Below, piece by piece: positions 8,075 through 13,844 of a stretch of 16,775 bases of DNA. Each line of letters starts with the position of its first letter. The first letter of the stretch is position 1. Under the pieces are notes generated by a model. It was not told the DNA's origin. It worked only from the letters and a program-made list of their open reading frames with translations, and did not search any database. Both the position numbers and the translations under genes were made by a program. Origin of the DNA: Bacteroidales bacterium H4 (GTDB taxonomy: Bacteria > Bacteroidota > Bacteroidia > Bacteroidales > Muribaculaceae); assembly GCA_001701165.1 (NCBI GenBank), contig DAAP01000003.1, forward strand, positions 1 through 16,775, read 5' to 3'.

Positions 8075-8116
8075 GGGGGTAGGACATTTCCGTAGGATTT
8101 GACCAATACCCCCTTT
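8075..8116 (+). terminator. Possible first terminator after pfp (with an eight-G run)
   Basis: GGGGGTA (8075-8081) can pair with TACCCCC (8107-8113), which is followed by TTT. The loop is 25 nt, so this is weaker than the hairpin that follows. The left arm belongs to a run of eight G at 8072-8079. Confidence 0.35.
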
Positions 8117-8140
8117 AATTCTTCCTATAACAGCTTGCAT

Positions 8141-8174
8141 GGCGGAAGCCTCATATCGAGGATTCCGCCTTTTG
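8141..8174 (+). terminator. Rho-independent terminator of pfp
   Basis: GGCGGAA (8141-8147) pairs with TTCCGCC (8163-8169). Inside it CCTC pairs with GAGG around a 5-nt loop, with a single mismatch between the two helices. A short T run (TTTT) follows. It lies about 80 nt past the pfp stop. Confidence 0.75.
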
Positions 8175-8358
8175 CATATATGGCTTTAGGCTGTGTCGTT
8201 ATCCTTCATGGTTTGCATCCTCTACTAAAAGAAGCAAAAACAATGAAACAATAAATATGCATTTGTTCAAATCAAATTGTTTTCTGGACAATAAAGGTTT
8301 TATTGATTTGATTCTTGCAAATAAGCAACAACGACAAACGTGTTTGGCTTTTATATTG

Positions 8359-9507
8359 TCAGAGGCTACTGTTAAAGATCGAACGTAATGCCGAGTATAT
8401 TAAGTCGGCTTGTAGCTGATATCCAGCCGCATTGAGGTGTATACGGTCTTTGCTGAAGAGTTCGGATTTAATCCAATGATTGGACGCGCCATGGCCTCCG
8501 GCGATATGATAGAAATCCCAGACGGGTATGCCCTGCCCCTTGGCCGATTCTAGAATAAGGTGGGCCGCATCGGCCACATGCTCGTTTATGTCATAATAAG
8601 ATGATAATGGACGATATCCGTGGTTGCGGTTTATTTGACACTCCATTGGTGTAAGTACAAGCATTGCTGCTTTGGGGTGTACATTGCGTAGCAATCGAAT
8701 AAGGTCTGCGGTACAACGTTGTATTTCGGCATCTGTCATGTACGAGAATCCCTCGTTGGTGCCCATGGATAATATGATTAGGTCGGGATGGAAGACCTCG
8801 GTGTTTTTCGCAAATCCGGGGATGAGCAGATAGTCGGTAAAGCATGCTCCATTATTGCCTATTGCAGAGTATAACACCCCGGGCTGACCGTTTTCGAGGA
8901 TGACTCCATACAAGGATTCATTGGCATTAAGATTAACGTTGATACTGTCTTGCGGCTTGGTGTAGGTGTAGGTGTTAACGCCATTGGCTGTCAGTATGGT
9001 GGCTCTTGTGATTCTATGCCCGGATTTAAATGCCTTAATAGTCGCGGTAGTGGTACGAACAGGTTGTGCCGCAATACCTGTTACGCCTGGAGTGGCATCC
9101 CAAGGTAAATTCAGCAATCGTGTTTTCCGCCAATCAATGGCATCAGGGGCCGTGATGGCGTAGTCTATAGGTTGGTTTGTGCCTGCTAGACGTAGCGGCG
9201 ACACCAACCCACGTCCGGCATTGCCATACGTGTCTTGTAACTTTGAGCGCAGTGCATTGGTGACAAATTCGGCCTGGATGTGCGAGTCTCCGATGTGAAG
9301 TATTCGTACCACCGAAGACGATACATTACGCTCCAGTGAATCAAGTCTTGATGCCACGTGCCTCCACGCAGCTTGTTGTGTTGCATCAGCCGTAGATATT
9401 GAGATGCTGTCAGCTGCCATATTGACAAATGCCGGGATATCTACTAATGCATACATGCTTGTAGTTGTAGATATAATAGCTGCTATTGTTGCAAAAAATC
9501 TGTTCAT
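8359..9507 (-). CDS. SGNH/GDSL-family hydrolase, exported
   Basis: A 382-aa protein with an N-terminal signal peptide (hydrophobic residues 1-20) and an SGNH-hydrolase domain. Block I is GDSH at 73-76 with the nucleophile Ser75; a block II Gly lies in SAIGNNGA (214-221); block III Asn is in SMGTNEG (247-253, Asn251); block V DRIH (354-357) supplies the Asp/His pair. The domain also carries an insertion of mostly beta character (about 100-210), typical of larger Bacteroidetes members. Such enzymes are esterases or O-acetyl transferases/esterases acting on polysaccharides or peptidoglycan; the substrate here is unknown. The ATG at 9507 lies 42 nt after the barrel gene with no promoter between, so it is likely the last gene of a prmA operon. 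Confidence 0.88.
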   Translation of the reverse strand: MNRFFATIAAIISTTTSMYALVDIPAFVNMAADSISISTADATQQAAWRHVASRLDSLERNVSSSVVRILHIGDSHIQAEFVTNALRSKLQDTYGNAGRGLVSPLRLAGTNQPIDYAITAPDAIDWRKTRLLNLPWDATPGVTGIAAQPVRTTTATIKAFKSGHRITRATILTANGVNTYTYTKPQDSINVNLNANESLYGVILENGQPGVLYSAIGNNGACFTDYLLIPGFAKNTEVFHPDLIILSMGTNEGFSYMTDAEIQRCTADLIRLLRNVHPKAAMLVLTPMECQINRNHGYRPLSSYYDINEHVADAAHLILESAKGQGIPVWDFYHIAGGHGASNHWIKSELFSKDRIHLNAAGYQLQADLIYSALRSIFNSSL

Positions 9508-9549
9508 GGATCCTGTGTTTTTATTCTTCTTGTCGTGGCGTAATGGCCA

Positions 9550-10107
9550 TCAAAAGGTGACGCCGAAACGAATGGTGGCATAACTTATACCGGGGCAATC
9601 GCGTAATCTTTCGCCATAATAACATTGCTTTTGACCTAGATAAGTATATCCGATAATAAAATGAGAACTATAGGTGGATTTGTGCGCTAGTGTAACACCT
9701 ATACCGCCGCTGACATACGGATCTGTTTCGTTTCGGTCGCCATTGAGATAATTTAGGGCTATGCCGCTACGTATATCCATAAATAGCAGACGACGGCGAC
9801 TGCTACTGAAATCGGTGCGGAAATTTAGCGTTAGTGGAAACGATCTGGACGAATTGCTTACCATGACATCGGCTTGTGCTCCAATGCCGAGAAATCGAAT
9901 CCATCGATACTCAATGCCAAACATTGCTTCGATGCCCAAAGATGACATATCGTGTTCGCTAAGGTCAACGCTACCATTGATGTCAGCTCCCCATGCGAAG
10001 CATATCCGGCCGGGTGCAATATCGCCCGGTTTGGCGTTCTGTGCGTATACTATTACGCCACAACACATTATTGCAACGGCTGATATTAAGGTTTTTATCG
10101 TATTCAT
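9550..10107 (-). CDS. Small outer-membrane beta-barrel protein (hypothetical)
   Basis: A 185-aa protein from the ATG at 10107. It begins with a signal peptide (MNTIKTLISAVAIMCCGVIV, cut near VYAQ at 20-23). The rest alternates hydrophobic and polar residues in short strands with many Gly and aromatic residues and ends in FGVTF, whose final Phe is the usual outer-membrane-barrel sorting signal. This suggests an eight-strand-type barrel with a porin-like or structural role. An in-frame ATG at 10146 would overlap the end of prmA and bury the signal peptide, so 10107, 5 nt after the prmA stop, is preferred. No specific function is recognised. Confidence 0.75.
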   Translation of the reverse strand: MNTIKTLISAVAIMCCGVIVYAQNAKPGDIAPGRICFAWGADINGSVDLSEHDMSSLGIEAMFGIEYRWIRFLGIGAQADVMVSNSSRSFPLTLNFRTDFSSSRRRLLFMDIRSGIALNYLNGDRNETDPYVSGGIGVTLAHKSTYSSHFIIGYTYLGQKQCYYGERLRDCPGISYATIRFGVTF

Positions 10108-10112
10108 GTGCG

Positions 10113-10964
10113 TTAAGAATGTTTGCGCAAGGTTAGGGCAGTCCATTTGTTACGGCTGCGCATGGCTTCGGTCACAAGACCCAATGGACGTGCCGCCGCT
10201 TCAATCATTGGTACATCATCTTCATAGAAGCCGCTGAGAATCATTACTCCTCCATTCCGTAGATGAGATGAATAGGTTTCGATATCTCGGAGTATGACAT
10301 TACGGTTAATATTTGCCAGAAATATGTCGGCCGGCTCGACCCCGACCAAGGCTGAGGCGTCTCCATTGATCAGTCTCACAACATCGCAGACACCGTTAAT
10401 CTCAACATTTTCGATTGCATTGGCATATGCAAAACCATCAATTTCGATGGCAGTCACTAACTTTGCCCCACGCATGGCTGTCAATATGGATAATATTGCC
10501 GTACCGGTGCCCATATCAATCACGGTGCGTCCGCGCAAATCTATGGCGAGAATGCTTTCAATGACTTGGGCTGTGGTGGCGTGGTGCCCTGTGCCGAATG
10601 CCATTTTGGGGTCAATGACAATGTCGTATTTGACTTTGGGTATATCGTGGTGAAAAGTGCTATGTATTACACACTTGTCGCCTACAACTATGGGCTGAAA
10701 GTAATTCTTTTCCCATTCGGCGTTCCAATCACGTCCTTTGACTAACACATCTTTTACTTGAATGGTTGTGTTCATTGGAAAATCGCGGATGACGTTGTTC
10801 ACGGCGTCTTTAGACCAAGCCGAAGCCGGGACGTAGGCCGTAAGACCTTCCTCGTCCGGGACAAAACTCTCATATCCTTCGTCTGCGAGGAATGCCGCCA
10901 ATAGGTCTGTGGCATCCTCGGAACATGGCGTCATATCAAAACGTACTTTGCGGTAATCATTCAT
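10113..10964 (-). CDS. prmA: Ribosomal protein L11 methyltransferase
   Basis: This 283-aa cytoplasmic enzyme uses S-adenosylmethionine to methylate ribosomal protein L11. The N-terminal substrate-recognition part (about 1-85) is followed by a Rossmann methyltransferase domain. PrmA signatures are AFGTGHHATT (122-131), SAM motif I DMGTGTA (150-156), acidic EIDG (174-177) and LANINRN (216-222), the counterpart of the family NILA/NxN block. The ATG at 10964 was chosen over one at 11030 because the family begins here and because a consensus -7 element (10990-10997) lies 26 nt upstream; the longer start would lie before that promoter. It appears to lead an operon with the beta-barrel and SGNH genes. 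Confidence 0.93.
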   Translation of the reverse strand: MNDYRKVRFDMTPCSEDATDLLAAFLADEGYESFVPDEEGLTAYVPASAWSKDAVNNVIRDFPMNTTIQVKDVLVKGRDWNAEWEKNYFQPIVVGDKCVIHSTFHHDIPKVKYDIVIDPKMAFGTGHHATTAQVIESILAIDLRGRTVIDMGTGTAILSILTAMRGAKLVTAIEIDGFAYANAIENVEINGVCDVVRLINGDASALVGVEPADIFLANINRNVILRDIETYSSHLRNGGVMILSGFYEDDVPMIEAAARPLGLVTEAMRSRNKWTALTLRKHS

Positions 10965-10989
10965 TGCGTATCCTATAAAGATTTTAGTG

Positions 10990-10997
10990 CAAATGTA
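10990..10997 (-). promoter_or_regulatory. prmA: -7 element TACATTTG upstream of prmA
   Basis: An exact TAnnTTTG match on the minus strand, 26 nt before the prmA ATG. No convincing -33 TTTG was found at the usual spacing. Confidence 0.65.
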
Positions 10998-11320
10998 CGC
11001 ATAATCTGCGAAATATAGCCTATAGCCCATCCATCAAATTGTTCACAGGCAAAACCATAAATTCATATAATAAAGACATAAGTGAATAGTCTCTGCTCTA
11101 AGATGAATGTCTAACGCTAAAAAGAGGGCTGTATTGTTGGTACTTTGAAGAGTGCATAGGCAATTTTTGATGCAAAACACTCTATCCCGTAAAAAAAGTG
11201 TCCCAACAAACTACTTACAAGGCGGAAAGGCCACGTTTGTAGACGCATTTAGGGTGTTGATTATATCGCTACAAAACTCTGTTCATAAGTCATATAACGG
11301 CGACCATAGGTCAGGGTTGA
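10998..11320. other. Intergenic stretch without a recognisable gene
   Basis: About 320 nt between the prmA promoter and the end of the 70-codon small gene. A plus-strand frame at 11152-11346 has no promoter, no familiar motifs, and overlaps the small gene antisense, so it is not called. The only structure seen is a loose dyad, AGAGTG (11149-11154) with CACTCT (11178-11183). No RNA gene was recognised. Confidence 0.4.
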
Positions 11321-11533
11321 TTATCGAATGTACAAAGATTGCATAGAACGCCAGCCCTGTGTGTAGTTGCGTATCGAGAGTTGCGATAACCCCGAGGGTA
11401 CGGCATCATGGGAGCGTAGATATGATACTATTGACTGTATGGATGACATTCCACACAGCTTAACGCTTGTTAATAAACGCCCGTATTGAACTATGGTCGC
11501 GAATATGGTGTCAGTGTCGCTTATTGTTTTCAT
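11321..11533 (-). CDS. Small conserved-looking hypothetical protein (70 aa, TQGW motif)
   Basis: A 70-aa protein of unknown function. It has no signal peptide or membrane segment. The sequence suggests strand-strand-helix-strand order: a hydrophobic N-terminal strand pair (about 9-27), a helix containing IQSIVSYLRS (32-41), then LSIRNYTQGW (52-61), a distinctive basic/aromatic motif. Support for it being real: an exact -7 element TAACTTTG (11562-11569) lies 29 nt before the ATG, and the gene stands alone in an otherwise empty interval. Small Bacteroidales proteins ending in a similar N-x-TQGW motif are a remembered impression only, not a search result. Confidence 0.6.
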   Translation of the reverse strand: MKTISDTDTIFATIVQYGRLLTSVKLCGMSSIQSIVSYLRSHDAVPSGLSQLSIRNYTQGWRSMQSLYIR

Positions 11534-11561
11534 TATCGAAATACCTTGCTGATTTATAGAG

Positions 11562-11569
11562 CAAAGTTA
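11562..11569 (-). promoter_or_regulatory. -7 element TAACTTTG upstream of the 70-aa gene
   Basis: An exact TAnnTTTG match on the minus strand, 29 nt upstream of the ATG at 11533. A partial -33 (TTG) is present, but at shorter than normal spacing. Confidence 0.5.
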
Positions 11570-11703
11570 ATTCGATTATAGGGCAATTATTGTGTCCGCT
11601 ATTTATAAATAGCATTAAAAACTACGCAGCTAAGCGCTGATTATAAGCAGCCGGAAGTGTGTCAGGGATTGCGGACAGACATCAAATTGTGCAATGTCGT
11701 AAT

Positions 11704-12348
11704 TTAACTAATATACGGATTTGTCCCTCGTTCGTGCCCGATTGTTGTAGACGGCCCGTGGCCGGGGTAGACAATAGTCGATTCGGGGAGAGTAAACAAT
11801 AGTGTCCGAATGCCGTGAGTAAGTTTACTATGATTACTGCCCGGAAGATCCGTGCGACCTATCGATCCGAGGAACAGGCTGTCGCCGCTGAGTACCCACC
11901 CATCGGCGCGGTCGTATATACATATTCCACCGGGAGAGTGCCCGGGCATGGCAATGATTTCTAGGGTGTTTGGTCCGATGTGCAACAACTGGCCGTCATT
12001 AAGGATTATATCTACCGTTGTATTGAAGCCCTTGAGGTTGAGCCCGAAGAAACGGGCTTGCTGGTCAAGATTTTCGCCAAATGCGATTTCGGTGGCGCAT
12101 GCAGCTGTGTTTATGCCGTATTTTTTGATGATGTAATTATTACCTAGGCAATGATCTATGTGCATATGTGTGTTTACAATCATCGATAAGTGTATGCCTT
12201 GTTCAGCTATAAACCGGTCAAACTGGTTTTGTTCGACCTGAGTAGCCATACCGGGATCTACTACAATGCCGTCTTTGGTGACGGGGTCGTAGACTATATA
12301 AGTGTTCTCCGCAAATGGATTGAAAGTGAATTTTTCGAGTTTAAGCAT
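11704..12348 (-). CDS. MBL-fold metallo-hydrolase (glyoxalase II-like)
   Basis: A 214-aa cytoplasmic metallo-beta-lactamase-fold hydrolase. The metal-binding motif THMHIDH gives His61, His63, Asp65 and His66; further ligands are His137 in MPGHSPGG, Asp156 in SGDSLF and His197 in YPGHGP. GRTDLPG (164-170) is typical of the small YcbL/hydroxyacylglutathione-hydrolase-like branch, which cleaves thioesters, but the substrate is not determined. The ATG at 12348 begins right at the fold's first strand (MLKLEKFTFNPF); an upstream ATG at 12480 would overlap the end of rsmG and add a tail with no family counterpart. It starts 55 nt after rsmG with no promoter seen, so the two are probably co-transcribed. 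Confidence 0.9.
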   Translation of the reverse strand: MLKLEKFTFNPFAENTYIVYDPVTKDGIVVDPGMATQVEQNQFDRFIAEQGIHLSMIVNTHMHIDHCLGNNYIIKKYGINTAACATEIAFGENLDQQARFFGLNLKGFNTTVDIILNDGQLLHIGPNTLEIIAMPGHSPGGICIYDRADGWVLSGDSLFLGSIGRTDLPGSNHSKLTHGIRTLLFTLPESTIVYPGHGPSTTIGHERGTNPYIS

Positions 12349-12403
12349 GATATAAACTATAAATATGATCTGAATATGTAATAAAGGCCTGATTTGTATG
12401 GTG

Positions 12404-13060
12404 TTATTTCGCCGCCATAGGGACGTAGACGAGGTATTTGTCAGCAAATGTTTCGCGTACTTCCGGATTATCGGCATCAAAATACTCGTTGAGAGGGTAG
12501 GAGATTACAGGAAATTTAATCCCGGCGCTTTCATCGGACAGATCTCCACCCTTGAGGCACACCAACCCATTGGCGTAAGTGTTTTTGTTCTCTTTAGAAA
12601 TGTTGTGCTTTATTGCGGTCACCAGCGGCTCGAGACGCATAACGCCACGGCTGACTACATAGTCAAACCGCTCGTGGCATTCGCCGATATCGCCCTGTTG
12701 TGTCGATACGTTTTTTAAGCCTAGTGCCTCGGACACGGCATTTACCACACGTATTTTTTTTGTAATGCGATCCAAGAGGTGGAAATGGCATTGGGGAAAC
12801 ATTATAGCCAGCGGTATGCCGGGAAATCCTCCACCGGTGCCGATATCCAATATGGAAGATCCCGGGACGAGTTTACTACCCCAAAATTTGGCTATGGCAA
12901 GAGAATGCAAGACGTGACGCACATACAGGTTATCGATATCACGCCGCGAAATTACATTGATTTTTGCATTCCAGTCACGATACAATGAGTCCAAGGCCTG
13001 CATTTGAATCTCTTGTATTGGTGTAATTTCAGAAAAATATTCTTTGATAACGTCTACCAT
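12404..13060 (-). CDS. rsmG: 16S rRNA (guanine(527)-N(7))-methyltransferase
   Basis: This 218-aa SAM-dependent enzyme (RsmG/GidB) methylates N7 of G527 in 16S rRNA, in the 530 loop near the decoding site. Family signatures are NAKINVISRRD (residues 31-41), RHVLHSL (48-54), the SAM motif I LDIGTGGGFPGIPLA (71-85), LLDRITKK (95-102) and VSRGV. The length is normal. Loss of this enzyme in other bacteria gives low-level streptomycin resistance; nothing here suggests inactivation. The start at 13060 lies 80 nt from a consensus -7 element. The MBL-fold gene follows. Confidence 0.95.
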   Translation of the reverse strand: MVDVIKEYFSEITPIQEIQMQALDSLYRDWNAKINVISRRDIDNLYVRHVLHSLAIAKFWGSKLVPGSSILDIGTGGGFPGIPLAIMFPQCHFHLLDRITKKIRVVNAVSEALGLKNVSTQQGDIGECHERFDYVVSRGVMRLEPLVTAIKHNISKENKNTYANGLVCLKGGDLSDESAGIKFPVISYPLNEYFDADNPEVRETFADKYLVYVPMAAK

Positions 13061-13139
13061 ATGGCTAATTGTGGGTGGGTGACCGAGGATAAAACGCGTA
13101 TGTATGCTGCATCAGTGTCGGCCGCATATATACTCTCTG

Positions 13140-13170
13140 CAAATGTACATATAAATCATGAGATTTATAT
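13140..13170 (-). promoter_or_regulatory. rsmG: rsmG promoter -7 element with an adjoining inverted repeat
   Basis: The minus-strand -7 element TACATTTG occupies 13140-13147. Immediately upstream is a perfect dyad: ATATAAATC (13149-13157), a 4-nt spacer, and its complement GATTTATAT (13162-13170). The dyad sits between the -7 and where a -33 would be, a plausible operator position. It may also be mere AT-rich symmetry. Confidence 0.55.
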
Positions 13171-13477
13171 ATCAATAGAATAAAAAAGTCAAAAAGAAAG
13201 GTCGTTCAACTCTATTAAAAAAACGCTGCCGAAGCGATATGCCTGTATTGATGAAGTTACAAAAAACTTTGGATATAGACATTCCAATAATGCTGTGCCG
13301 AGGAATTGAAATACGACTAAAGGCTTCAGGTCAATGTAGTGGAATGTATTCAGTCGCATTTATCATATACTATGTTCCATGTGTCATAATACTGCTTAAG
13401 CCGGTCACGGACAGCAAGTCTTCTTCATTTGCCAAAAATTAATATATGCGTGCATGTATATTGCACATGGCAAGGCA
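13171..13477. other. Intergenic stretch without a recognisable gene
   Basis: About 300 nt between the rsmG promoter and the promoter of the 80-aa gene. A plus-strand frame at 13239-13442 has no promoter, start context or recognisable motif, and is not called. The one structure worth noting is a small minus-strand hairpin followed by seven T at 13217-13236. Confidence 0.4.
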
Positions 13478-13485
13478 TACATTTG
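13478..13485 (+). promoter_or_regulatory. -7 element TACATTTG upstream of the 80-aa gene
   Basis: An exact TAnnTTTG match on the plus strand, 27 nt before the ATG at 13512. No good -33 was found at the usual distance. Confidence 0.55.
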
Positions 13486-13511
13486 CATCAAACAAAAGCG
13501 AAAACAAAAAA

Positions 13512-13754
13512 ATGGAACAAATAAGTGCTATTCATCCCGTAATCTTAAGCGAGGATGTACTCAAAACGATTAGAGAATTGCCCGAAGAAGAGCAACAAGT
13601 AATCGCTCGCACATTTACCAATGTGGTTTTACTATCCCAAGACGTCTCTGAGCAGTTGCTGACACCGGTACAGTCCATAATTTGGACAATGATATCAGCA
13701 AGTCTGAAATGTGATAGTCGTCGGCTTATTAATAGGATGTCAGACATCTGCTAA
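13512..13754 (+). CDS. Small hypothetical protein (80 aa)
   Basis: An 80-aa protein of unknown function, predicted mostly helical, with no signal peptide or membrane segment. An acidic helix around VLKTIRELPEEEQQVIARTF (residues 16-35) is followed by an amphipathic stretch (36-65) and a basic end. The open frame extends upstream to 13446, but that region contains the -7 element at 13478-13485, so the ATG at 13512, preceded by an A-rich tract, is preferred. It converges on htpG. The stop codon overlaps an unusually good Shine-Dalgarno sequence that precedes a six-codon frame. No known family is recognised. Confidence 0.6.
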   Translation: MEQISAIHPVILSEDVLKTIRELPEEEQQVIARTFTNVVLLSQDVSEQLLTPVQSIIWTMISASLKCDSRRLINRMSDIC

Positions 13755-13765
13755 GGAGGAATAAC

Positions 13766-13786
13766 ATGATGAGAGATAATCCGTAA
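13766..13786 (+). other. Six-codon micro-ORF behind a strong Shine-Dalgarno sequence
   Basis: AAGGAGGA at 13753-13760 begins within the TAA of the 80-aa gene. It is followed by a 5-nt spacer, then ATG ATG and a frame reading MMRDNP before a TAA at 13784-13786. This is the strongest Shine-Dalgarno match noticed in the window, in a phylum that rarely relies on them. Whether it is translated is unknown, and it may be chance. Confidence 0.25.
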
Positions 13787-13820
13787 AAAACGTCCGGCCT
13801 TTGTGAAAAGGACGGACGTT
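13785..13820 (-). terminator. Rho-independent terminator of htpG (possibly bidirectional)
   Basis: AACGTCCG (13789-13796) pairs with CGGACGTT (13813-13820), and inside it CCTTT (13798-13802) pairs with AAAGG (13807-13811) around a 4-nt loop, with one mismatch. On the minus strand the hairpin ends in a run of six T (13785-13790), 25 nt past the htpG stop. On the plus strand it is followed only by GCTTATT, so it may also serve the 80-aa gene, but less efficiently. Confidence 0.85.
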
Positions 13821-13844
13821 GCTTATTATAGAGACCGGATATGT

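Noticed and set aside
6670..8106. Long 478-codon minus-strand open frame opposite pfp
   Set aside because: It is antisense to a clear, motif-complete phosphofructokinase, its sequence is Cys/Thr-rich with no family resemblance, and it follows from the codon bias of the real gene.
8289..8305. CAATAAA-GGT-TTTATTG hairpin considered as a terminator for the SGNH gene
   Set aside because: A purely A/T stem 55 nt past the stop without a following T run is too weak to call.
11152..11346. 64-codon plus-strand frame
   Set aside because: No promoter, no recognisable motif, and its end overlaps the better supported 70-aa gene on the other strand.
13239..13442. 67-codon plus-strand frame
   Set aside because: No promoter element or protein-like pattern, and it ends just before the promoter of the 80-aa gene.
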